Assembly: GCA_023055355.1 (NCBI GenBank) | Contig: JALJCS010000035.1 | Span: forward strand, 1,612,001-1,676,000 | Reading direction: 5' to 3' | DNA from: Agelaius tricolor | Lineage: Eukaryota; Chordata; Aves; Passeriformes; Icteridae | DNA: 64,000 nt | In this document: positions 31,000 through 40,760 of the stretch, one piece after another | Position numbering within the stretch: position 1 is the stretch's first letter | Layout: the number at the start of each line of letters is the position of its first letter | The notes under the pieces: generated by a model | Told to the model about the DNA's origin: nothing | What the model saw: only the letters and a program-made list of their open reading frames with translations | The model's database searches: none | Translations under genes and position numbers: made by a program

Positions 31000-31580
31000 T
31001 GGCTGGAAGCGTGTAATATCACTGGGTGGAAAAAAAGTTTGGGATTTTGGAATATAGAAATAAATATGAAGCAAGATGGAGGTTTCAGGGCAGAGGCAGG
31101 TTCTTCTTCCTTCTTCTTCATGGGTTTGGGTGATGTTTTGTTCTTTGAGTGATGTTTTGTTCTTCTTCACCTTCTTCTTCCTACTTCTTCATGGGTTTGG
31201 GTGATGTTTTGGGTGAAGAAGAACAAAACATCATTCTTTGAGTGATGTTTTGTTCTTCTTCACCTTCTTCTTCTTCTTCTTCATGGGTTTGGATGATGTT
31301 TTGTAATTGGACGGAAAAATCCGCATTTCGGGCTCTGTGGGATCAGTTATTGGGTTAAAAGGGAAAATAATTTAGGTGTCATTTCTTGATTGGATAGTTT
31401 AGCCTTAAAAGACCTTGTAACAAAAGACAGCCAGGCATTTTGTGCCTTCTACTGAAACAGCCACCGAGCTTACAGTAGTGAGACTGTTTCACTAATAAGA
31501 AATAATAAACACTTGAGTCCAAATATGAACTATTGTCTCAAGAGCCTCCAATCCAGGCCCAGAGGAACCAATTCAGGCCC
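31000..31580 (+). mobile_element. LTR of a fourth ERV family (sense), rearranged
   Basis: Aligns with 45.5-46.1 kb over the 3' half: GGGATCAGTTATTGGGTTAA, CCTTAAAAGACCTTGTA, GACTGTTTCACTAATAAG, AATAATAAACACTTGAGTCC (poly(A) signal) and CCAATCCAGGCCCAGAG. Its upstream CTTCTT-rich part has been duplicated and locally inverted (see 31120-31303). Ends are approximate because flanks differ between the copies. Confidence 0.65.
31120..31303. repeat. 71-bp tandem duplication with a perfect 22-bp local inversion
   Basis: ATGGGTTTGGGTGATGTTTT begins units at 31120 and 31191 and, with one change, at 31283. The second unit is 21 bp longer because it contains an extra 22-bp segment, 31212-31233, that is the exact reverse complement of 31243-31264; a 9-nt spacer TTCTTTGAG separates them. 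The homologous LTR at 45.8 kb has a single unit and no inversion. Confidence 0.95.
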
Positions 31581-33282
31581 AGCACATTCTCACCCAGAGG
31601 CAGAGGGGAGAGCAGCAAACGTGCTGGGCATGGCTGCAGCTGTGCCAGCCCACGTGGGGACCATGGTCACGTTCCCTCAGGCAGGTTCATCCCTCAGCAG
31701 GGCTGTGCTCTGTGCCTGGCACTGCCAGGGAGGCTTTCCCAGGGACACATTCCAGTCTCCTGGCTCATGGCAGCTGCCTTGGATGTTGTTTTGAAAAGCA
31801 GATCTATGACAAAGTGCAACCCAAAGGAGACAGTGAAGCCCTTGAGGTTTCTGCCTCATGGGATGAGGGTCTCTCCCAGCCTCCCCCTTGGCTGAGGTGT
31901 CAGTGGGCACACACAGTGTATGCACAGTAATTTGGGGTGAATTTAGGTCCCACAGACACGAGACTGGATGGAAAAACTGCAAGCAGCCATTGTCCAAATG
32001 CTCCCTTCCAGAGCCAAGAGGCAATGGCACAGTGGCAGGGCTGGGAAATGCCAGGGTGCAGAGAGGCACTGATGGAGGCAAAGTTCCCATGGCCACTGGA
32101 GAGGCCAGCCCAGAAGGCCTGAGGGGTCCAGGAGCTGCAATTCCCTGTGCTTCCCACCCCTGCAGACACATCCATGTGCTGCTGCTGCTGCTGGGGATGC
32201 TGTGGCCATAGCAGGGTGGGTGGCTGTGCCGTGTCCCCTCCTTGGCTCCCTGCAGCAGCTGGGCCCAGCACAGAGCACAGCTCAGCTCTCACAAGGGGAT
32301 GGGCAGTGCTGTCCCCTCACTGACCTCAGCTCACTCCAGAGAAAAATAACTCTGCCCAGGACCCTGCTCCTGCCAGCTCTGTCACGGGTCTGCTCCCTGT
32401 GTCACAGCTCTCCGTGTCACATGCATGGCAGTGCTGCCTGCACAGCTGAAATGCTCCCCCTATCCTATTTATTTAATGAGGCAATAATTTCTTTGCCTCA
32501 TTCCTGGATGGAAAAGTCTTCTCCTGATGTATAAGATGAGGTGTAACTTCCACAAACCCTCCTTTCTTTAGCAGGAAATATCTCCCTGTCTCGAAATCTC
32601 CTTAGCTGGATGATCATTTATCTTTGGGTTTCCACTGGGTTCATGTTTCCTGTTTTCTTCTTCCAGATTGTGATCCCTAACTGGAGATATTTTACAGCTC
32701 TGCTTTGCTTTCCACATATCACTGCAGAGATAATCTCTGAGCAGACAGTTTCTTTTTTCCTTGGAAGTTTTTGGGGAAAAAAAGTAACTGAGCTATGAAA
32801 ACACCAGTGTGTCTTTGAAACCAAAAAAGCTCCTCTCTGACCGTGCATCCTCCTGGCCCTAGCACATCACCCAGAAATTGAGATTTCTGCCTTTCCAAGG
32901 ATTTGCTTTCTGCCTGCTTCTCCTTTAAATTCCCAGGAGCCTTCTGGCAGTGCAGGCAGTGCTGATCCCGTTTTACCAGCACAGAATGCCTTACACTTGG
33001 TTTTGTTGATTCCTTTAATCTAAACCAAGTCATTCACCCAGAAAGTTCAAGGCTCTGCAAAGGTGACGCTCTGGGCCCCGTCCCAGGTGAATGTTCCCAT
33101 TCCCTGCCAGCTCCCAGACAACTTCCCAGCTCCACCACAGGCCCAGCTCTGCTGGAGTCAACTGTTATAAACCTGCCAAGGGGATGAGAGCTCATGAAAG
33201 GAAAAGGAGCCTCTTTATTGTCTGTCTGCCCTTGGTGCTGCTTCCCGTCAGCGCCGTCACCCCGGGACTCCCACGCGAGGTG
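31581..33282. other. Unique sequence, no gene seen
   Basis: Mixed unique DNA. A short (CTG)5 run at about 32176. Frames up to 164 codons on the minus strand show no domain. Confidence 0.5.
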
Positions 33283-33372
33283 TCCCAGCACAGAAATGCA
33301 CAGAAGAGCACAGAAATGCTCCTCCATAAGCACAGAAATGCTCTCCCAGAAGCACAGAAATGCTCCTCCAGC
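33283..33372. repeat. Short tandem repeat of 17-24 bp, 4 copies
   Basis: Units around AAGCACAGAAATGCTCCTCC with variants ending CCATA, CCAGA and CCAGC. Confidence 0.85.
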
Positions 33373-34167
33373 AGCTGGGCCCAGCCCATGACACTCAGCC
33401 CTGCCACTGTCCCATCACACCCAGTCCCAGGCACCTCCTTCCCCTCTGACACTGAAACCCCTCTGTTGCTCTACCAACATTCTAACATTCTGATTAACTA
33501 ATTTATCCTATTAATATATTAGATAGATTTGTCTAATTTTCTTTATTTGCACTTGTTTTTACAATTTCTCATGGCAGCCCATGGTCAGATATTCATCAGT
33601 GGCTGTATGAAGAAGTCTTTTACATATTACAGTGTGATTTCATATGCTGCTAATTGGTGCCCTGGCAGGATCATCCCTTGCCCTGCTTCTAGCACAGCAG
33701 GGCTGGGAGAACAAGAGCATTTGGTGTTCCCATCATCCCTGAGAGTCTGTCAGCCCTGCTGGCTCCTCCTGCAGCTCCCCAGGGCAGGTACCTGCCCACA
33801 CAGCAGCAGCAGCTGCATCCCTTCTCCATTCCCAGCACTGCTCTCCAGATTTTCTCTGATTCCAATGTGTCCTAAAGAGAACATTCCATGGGTTCTGGTC
33901 ACCTTTTCTGTGCTCTCAGAGCTGCCCCAGGCTGGGTGTGTGTTTTGGGGCTCCCTGCAGGTGCAGGACCTGGGCTGGGACATCTCCAAGCTCCAAACCC
34001 TTCCTGTGTGTCCCCAATGCCAACACACCTCCTGTCCCAAAGTGCCACCAGGCTGTGCCCAGGCTGTGTGGCCCCAGTGGCTCTTGCAGGCATTGGATGG
34101 AACCAGAGTTCCACAGTGACCCCCAGCCTCCTGAACTGCTGCTGCACCCCACAATAATCTGAGTTTC
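33373..34167. other. Unique sequence, no gene seen
   Basis: A 196-codon forward frame spans 33529-34119 but faces long minus-strand frames and has no domain. No repeat recognised. Confidence 0.5.
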
Positions 34168-34553
34168 TGTGACCGTGTTCACAGGGGTCTGAGGATGAGG
34201 GAAGAGATGAGGATCTGACTCCATGGTTCAGAAGGCTTGATTTATTATTTTATGATATATATTATATTAAAACTATACTAAGAGAATAGAAGGAAGGATT
34301 TCATCAGAAGGCTGGCTAAGAATAGAATAGGAAAGAATTATAACAAAGGTTTGTGGCTCATACAGAGAGTCCGAGCCAGCTGGGCTGTGATTGGCCATTA
34401 ATTAGAAACAACCACATGAGCCCAATCCCAGCAGCACCTGTTGCATTCCACAGCAGCAGATAACCATTGGTTACATTTTGTTCCTGAGGCCTCTCAGCTT
34501 CTCAGGAGGAAAAATCCTAAGGAAAAGATTTTCCATGAAAGATGTCTGGGACA
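34168..34553 (-). mobile_element. Family A solo LTR (antisense)
   Basis: Minus-strand LTR starting TGTCCCAGACATCTTTCATG and ending CCCTGTGAACACGGTCACA. Contains the CCAAT element (TGATTGGCCATTAATTAG on the plus strand) and an AT tract. Candidate 6-bp duplication AGTTTC (34162-34167) and CGTTTC (34554-34559) with one change. Same subfamily as 14415-14794. Confidence 0.85.
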
Positions 34554-35114
34554 CGTTTCTCCTCTGTGCTGCTGCACGGAGGCTGAGGAGGGATGAGGAT
34601 GCTGGCTGGCTGCTCCTCCCCAGCTCCAGCAGGAGGGAGAGGTGCAACCCCAGCAGCCACCTCCATGTCCCCTCCAGTTCCATCTCCCCAGAGCCCTGGA
34701 CCAGAGCAGGACATGCAAGGAGCCCATCACAGAGCCAGGAGCTCCCTGGGCACCCTCAGGGTGCACCCTGAGCATGGGGCAGGGCTGGCAGAGGGCACAG
34801 ACAGCACAGCAGAGCCCCAAACCCTTGGCAGGGCTGGTTGCAGCCCCTCCATGCTCACAGCCCTGCTGCAGAGCTGGAATTTCCACACATGGAGCTCGTG
34901 GGCCTCGGGAGCGTCCCTGCCGCCCGTCACGTAACTGCCTCCAGCAGGAATGTGCTGCTGCTGCTGCTGCTTTGGGGATTATTGCTCCTTCCTGGCCTGT
35001 TTCTCCTTGGAAAAGCCCTCTCTGTCTGCAGGGCCAGGCAGCATCTCTGGGCATGCAAAGATCTGTGCCACTGGGTAAAGCTCTGTCCTGCTGCCTGCAT
35101 GTCTGTGGTGGCAC
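34554..35114. other. Unique GC-rich sequence with a (CTG)6 run
   Basis: GC-rich DNA with GCTGCTGCTGCTGCTGCTT at about 34952. Long frames on both strands (226 and 209 codons) are composition-driven and the forward one continues into the minisatellite. Confidence 0.55.
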
Positions 35115-35690
35115 GGGGACAATCACCTGGGCCCTGAGAGGGGACAAATCTGGCCCTGCAGAGGGGACAATCAATCACCTTGGCCCTGCAGAGGGGACAA
35201 ATTTGGCCCTGCAGAGGGGACAATCAATCACCTTGGCCCTGAGAGGGGACAATCAATCACCTTGGCCCTGAGAGGGGACAAATCTGGCCCTGCAGAGGGG
35301 ACAATCAATCACCTTGGCCCTGAGAGGGGACAATCAATCATCTTGGCCCTGACAGGGGACAATCAATCACCTTGGCCCTGCAGAGGGGACAAATTTGGCC
35401 CTGCAGAAGGGACAATCAATGACCCTGGCCCTGCAGAGGGGACAATCAATCACCTTGGCCCTGAGAGGGGACAATCAATCACCTTGGCCCTGAGAGGGGA
35501 CAAATCTGGCCTTGCAGAGGGGACAATCACCTTGGCTCTGCAGAGGGGACAAATCTGGCCCTGCAGAGGGGACAATCAATGACCCTGGCCCTGCAGAGGG
35601 GACAAATTTGGCCCTGCAGAAGGGACAATCAATGACCCTGGCCCTGCAGAGGGGACAATCAATCACCTTGGCCCTGCAGAGAGCTCCAGG
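35115..35690. repeat. Minisatellite with two unit lengths, about 21 copies
   Basis: Long units (28-30 bp) carry GAGGGGACAATCAATCACC plus TTGGCCCT; short units (22-23 bp) carry GAGGGGACAAATCTGGCCCT. Long and short units are interspersed, and some units read GAAGGGAC or have GACC in place of CACC. It ends in a (CTG)6-7 run at about 35691-35710. Confidence 0.95.
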
Positions 35691-37502
35691 GCTGCTGCTG
35701 CTGCTGCTGCCCACGGTGTGTGACCTGTCCAGCTCGCCCTGACTGACCACAGACCAACACCTGGGACTCAGATGTGAAGCACAGGGAAGCTGTCACCGTC
35801 CCCTGAGCTCCTCTTTGAGCCCAAAAGGTGGCCCTTGGCTCAGGTCTCACATTTTTCATCACTTTTAGCCCAGTGTTTCTAGTTCTAGAATATCCCAAAA
35901 GATACTGGGATACTGCTTGTGTTCATTATATGAACACAAGCATGTATATTATTTAGGAGAATAGAATTTATTTACAAAACAACATTTCATTGTTTTCATT
36001 CATTCATTCATTCATTACAAATCAATGTTTCATTTTTTAAAAATCTCATCCTCATGCTGTGAAACATTTACATATTGAGCAACTGCTAAAGTGCCTTCAG
36101 TTGAGACAGATCTCTTACTTGAAGTGGTTCCTAGAGCTCCCCAGGATGGTGAGTGTTTAACTTCACCCTCTTTCTACCCCTCTCCCCTTAAATGCACCAC
36201 AGCTGCCCTCCTCCAGGGGCCCAGTGCCTAAATCTGCCTGGCTTGGTGCTCGGGCTGGGCACTGCTCACGTGGGATGTCCCCACACCTCGAGTGCACTGA
36301 AATACAGCTGGGGATGGACTCCTGGCATGCTGCAGAGGGATGGCTGGGAATTCAGAGCTTGGCCATCATGCATGGCTTCAGGCTTAGTGTTTAGACTCAT
36401 CTTCTAGAGAATTTCTTTTCCAATGCAAGTAGCAGGAGCACAGGACCTGCCTTCTTATCTGGCAGTAAGAGACGTTTCCATGGTGCCCTGGTCTGACTGT
36501 GTGTCTGTGTGTCTGTCTGTGTGTCTGTCTGTGTGTCTGGAGCTGCACTGGCTCAGCTCTGTGCCATCACTTGGCTCAGCATCCATGGTAGAAGCATCCA
36601 TGGCCAGCAACTCAAAGTTCTGAGCAAATCAGAGCATGCACAGGGAGCAGAGCCTGCCTGGGACAGTGCAGAGCAGAAGGGCTGAGAGACACAAACATTT
36701 TCTGAAACAGCATTTCCTCTCATTGATTTCCTCCAGGCATGACTGCCCAGAAGCAAATCACCCATCTGAGCTATCTGTGCATCAAATCCCCTGCAGGGTC
36801 AGCTGCTAAGGCTCCATTTATCCAGGCTGCTCCCTCCCAGCCCACTTGGGAGTGGACCTGAGACCAGATCCAGATCTGAGACCAGCCCAGAGCTCCTGGC
36901 CCTGCAAATCCCAGCTGTGGGCAGACAGACTGCAGGACAGCACGGCCCTGGCAGCAGTGAGCACTCTCACTGCAGAGGTTAAAGAGTTACCTTGAGCTGG
37001 GATCTGTATTTTGTTAAATTATTTGAAAGAACAGCATCTCTGCTGTTTCCTTCTCCAGCACGCAGAAGAAAAATGACTGTATTATGGTTGTGTCTAGCGT
37101 AGTGCCTGGCACCAGGCCAGCAGGATTTACAATGGCTGGGTGAAAAGGCTGCAGGGAAGGCAGTTTGTTTGGCTGTGGACAGCACTCACAGGGTCTGCAA
37201 GGACCAATCTCCCAGCACAGAGGGGCCAGGAGGAGACCTGGCAGCAGAGAGCTGCTGGAGAAGCCATTTGTCCTGCCCATGAAACATGAGGTCAGCAGGA
37301 CCCACCACCTCCTGCCAGGGCTGATAACAGGGGGAAGAGTAGGACAGGCTTTGTCTGCTCCGGATGAAAAATCAATTTTACTGCAGCTCTTAGGATTTTT
37401 CATGCTGGAATTTTCTGGCTGGAAAAGCACGTGTCTGATTCAGAACCATTTTCAGAAAGAAACACCTGGCCTCACTCCCTGGAGGGGAGGAAGCAGAATA
37501 TT
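35691..37502. other. Unique sequence with minor simple repeats
   Basis: No gene recognised. Contains a CTG run (35691-35710), an ATTC run at about 35995-36017, a hairpin at 35914-35942, and a TGTC/TGTG run at about 36497-36538. Confidence 0.55.
35914..35942. other. Perfect 13-bp inverted repeat with 3-nt loop
   Basis: TGCTTGTGTTCAT at 35914-35926 and its exact reverse complement at 35930-35942 are separated by TAT. A weaker stem TATCCCA/TGGGATA lies just upstream. It is too short to be called a microRNA precursor; its role is unknown. Confidence 0.85.
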
Positions 37503-37594
37503 CATTTCTAATGCTAATTTCTAATATTAATTTCTAATATTAATTTCTAATATTAATTTCTAATATTAATTTCTAATATTAATTTCTAATATTC
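37503..37594. repeat. 13-bp tandem repeat, about 6.5 copies
   Basis: Unit TAATTTCTAATAT repeated without change for most of its length. Confidence 0.95.
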
Positions 37595-38232
37595 TGTATT
37601 AAACTCACGTGCATTCCTGAATGAGATCTTACTCTGGAGGCAAGCACAGCTGCCAGGACAGGCAGGTTTGAGTTCTGCTGTGCTTCCACCACTGCAGGTA
37701 CTGAGTGTCCCTGCTCTGCTGGAATGCTGGGCCCTGCTGTCCCCTCCTCAGCAGGGAGGGATGCTCAGGGTCTCAGGCTCTCAGTTTGAGCTCCTTTTGT
37801 GATTGCAGCACCACAGGGTGGGACAGGAGACACAGAGAGGAACGAGGCAGAGTGTGGAGGTGGAGGAGATCATTGGTCTGGTTTATTGTTTGCTCTGATC
37901 AGGCTGGACAGTGGCTGGGGCTGGAGGAGAGCTGTGTGCTCAGCTGGGGCTCAGAAGGGACAGGTGAATTTCTCCTCTAAGGTTTTTGGGTCCGAGTGGC
38001 TCTGGGTGTTCATAACCTCAGCTGGTGACTGCAGGCAGAGAGCTCAGGTGTGGATATCATGGGCATTCCCAAAGTTTCATGGGTATCACAGGGCACACCT
38101 CACACTCATCACAGGTGCTCTGCACCCTCAGCAGCACCTCTGCACCAGGCAGGGTCCCACCTCAAGCTGAGCTCAACATCTCTTTGGGCAGGGTCAGATC
38201 TGGCTGCTCACACTCAGCTGAACCAGCCAAGC
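37595..38232. other. Unique sequence, no gene seen
   Basis: No feature supported; frames of 91-143 codons run into the LTR that follows. Confidence 0.5.
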
Positions 38233-38856
38233 TGTCAGGATCTCTAACTTGCCACAGTGACCCCAAGAAAAGCTGGAAAGTCTCTTTTCCCAGCCTGGTG
38301 CTTGTAGAAGGAGTCAGGGCTCTTCATTTCTCAGTCTCAAGGTTCTTTATTGTGTCTTATCTACAAAATTCTTTCTCCTGCCCTGCCCAGGTCCATCCAG
38401 CAGGACAGACAGAGGCACTGTGCCTGCCCCAGGGCAGTGTTATGTCTTTATACTAAAAACTACGTGTGCAATATTTACAATTACTTTCCAATTGCTATCA
38501 CCTGTGTTAGACAGTGAGCTTCTACTCTAAACCAATCCAAAAGTGCCACCATCACAGCAGAAGATGGAGGCCAAGAAGAAGAAGGAGAAAGGCTGGACAT
38601 GCCCAGATCCCTCCATCTTGCCCCCTGAATCCCCATTCTAAAAACCCCAAAATCTACTTTTCCACCCTGTGATAACTTCACTATCATTCTATTTAATTTG
38701 TCGTGGCTTGCAGATCTTCATATAAAGTTGGTAATTTGCTGCACAGGTCATAATCAAACCCAGAGGTGTCCTGGGCTCTGTGCCAGGGTCTCTGACCCCC
38801 CTGGCAGGGGTTTGGGCACTCCAGGACAGCCAGGGGGATGTGCTGGGTTCCCACCC
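38233..38856 (-). mobile_element. LTR of the second ERV family (antisense), second copy
   Basis: Aligns with 4961-5580 throughout, including TGTCAGGATCTC at the lower end and a poly(A) signal in AATAAAGAACCTTGAGAC on the minus strand. Similarity ends near GTGCTGGGTTCCCA at 38856. No convincing target duplication was found at this copy. Confidence 0.75.
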
Positions 38857-39681
38857 CAAACCTTCACTGAGCTCCATTAAAATCTGGCCAAATTCTTCCC
38901 TCTGGTGAGGAAAAGCCTTCAGCTGCACTCCTGGGGTGGGACACAGCTGCCCCACACCCTGCAGCAGGTTTGAGGATGGTCCCAGGGAGGATGGCCCTTC
39001 AGGAGGCACTGTGGGCTCGCTCTCCAGGACAGGCTGTAGCAGAGCTGCACCTGACAGGGGCAGCACAGCCACAGGTTTCCTGTGACCAGAGGCTGAGCAG
39101 GCTGTGATGACTGACCAGGGACAGCCACATCCTCAGAAAGGCTTTCAGCAGCAGCCAGGTGTGCAATAAACTGCTTTTCTGGTTAGCAAGGGGATCTATT
39201 TTAAAAACTGAAAGAGACAATTATTCTGGGAAGCTGCTGTGGAAAATGTGTAGTAAAGATGAGTCCTTTGGACTGAGTTACACAGGGGATACAACGCTGC
39301 TGCTCGCCCTTGTAGGCCAGTGTCAGAGGAGCTGGGTTTACAAGGCCAGACCCTTGCAGTGAGTTCTGTTGTCCCTGTGCAGCCTGAACACCCAGACTTT
39401 GTGTCAAGTCTTGGGAAATGAGCTAAAGTTATCCTATTTCTGTTGCATCACATCTTGGATTCTGGCACCACCCTGACAGCGTGTGAACCCCACACCGATG
39501 GCACCAGTTGGACTCCTCTGACACCAGCAGCCAGGACAAGCCACCCCAAACCTGCTCCTGACAGCCTGAGAGCCCAGTGAGCCCCCAGGCAGCGGGAGGG
39601 GACAGCTGTGTCCCCAGCAGCACAGCCCTGTGCCCTGGCCAGCAGAACCAGGACACTCTGTGTGTGTGACCTGCTGTCCCA
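38857..39681. other. Unique sequence, no gene seen
   Basis: Nothing recognised. Confidence 0.5.
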
Positions 39682-40305
39682 CCTGTCATGGCCAGGGACA
39701 GCAGCCAGGCAATGGCTGGAGCTGTCAGGGCAGGCTCAGGTTGGATTTTAGGGAAAGGTTCTTCCCCAGAGGGTGCTGGCACTGCCCCAGGGAATGGGCA
39801 CAGCCCTGAGGCTGCCAGAGCTCCAGGAGCCTTTGGACAGCCAGGGATGCCCGGGGTGGGATTGTTGGGGTTATGAACAGGGCCAGGGGCTGCACTGGGT
39901 GATCCTGGGGGTCCCTCCCAGCTCAGGACATTCTGTGTGGGAACTGCTGTGTGTGTCCTACCTGTCATGGCCAGGGACAGCACCAGGGAATGGCTGGAGC
40001 TGTGTAAGGGCAGGGTTAGGGTGGATTTAGGGAAAGGTTCTTCCCCCAGAGGGTGCTGGGCACTGTCCCAGGGAATGGGCACAGCCCTGAGGCTGCCAGG
40101 GATGCCCAGGGTGAGGCTTTTGGGGAGTTTAGGATGGATTTATGTAAAGGTTCTTCCCCCAGAGGTGCTGGCACTGCCCAGGCTGCCCAGGAATGGGCAC
40201 AGCCCTGAGGCTGCCAGGGATGCCCAGGGTGGGATTGTTGGGGGTCTGTGCAGGGCCAGGGGCTGCACTGGGTGATCCTGGGGGTCCCTCCCAGCTCAGG
40301 AGGCT
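39682..40305 (+). mobile_element. CR1: CR1 LINE 3' end in three tandem copies (sense)
   Basis: GGGAATGGGCACAGCCCTGA and AAGGTTCTTCCCCAGAGGG, both CR1 3' landmarks, occur three times. The first two copies are 279 bp apart (CCTGTCATGGCCAGGGACAG at 39682 and 39961); the second is cut short and runs into the third near 40130. The first and third copies continue to GGTGATCCTGGGGGTCCCTC plus CCAGCTCAGGA. The duplication includes a little flanking DNA, so it arose after CR1 insertion. Confidence 0.8.
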
Positions 40306-40539
40306 GTGACTGATGCAGGTGCTGATCTCTCCTTGCACACCTTCACTGGTGCTGCCCATCCCAAGCTCAGGAGGAGGGATGGCCCAAGCCAGCTCTGTTG
40401 GGGCTCAGCAGAGGAGAAGGGAGCAGGCACCGGGGCTCAGCTGCCTTGGTGAGTGTCTGCCTGAGCATGCAGCTGCCCAAATCCCAGAGATTACTCACAG
40501 CAACCTCAGCACAAGAGTTACTGCTGAAGGAAAAACTTC
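40306..40539. other. Unique sequence
   Basis: Nothing recognised. Confidence 0.5.
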
Positions 40540-40760
40540 AATGTCAAGAGCATGAGTAATAACCAAGCTGGCACTTAACGGTTCAAACAGAAGATAAGAG
40601 CTAAGGCTGGATTCTCAGAGGGCCCTTTTTATCTCCTTTATATATGTCACAACTGAAGAAATGAAGAATATAAAAGTTATTTATTAGCGTTTCGTTCCTG
40701 CAGCACTTTTATCATGTTGAGTGTGCATTGACCCCACGGTACCACAGAACTGGAGAAGGG
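40540..40760. other. Candidate conserved non-coding element
   Basis: AT-rich non-repetitive block with CTTTTTATCTCC, TATATATGTCAC, TTATTTATTAGCG and ACTTTTATCATGTTGAG. Distinct in composition from both flanks. Evidence is composition only. Confidence 0.2.

Noticed and set aside
31205..31268. microRNA precursor at the 22-bp inverted repeat
   Set aside because: The perfect stem is explained by a recent local inversion within a CTTCTT-rich LTR segment; no evidence of a conserved precursor.
38860..38960. further CR1 or LTR sequence after the 38.2-kb LTR
   Set aside because: Only scattered words matched; not enough to support an element.
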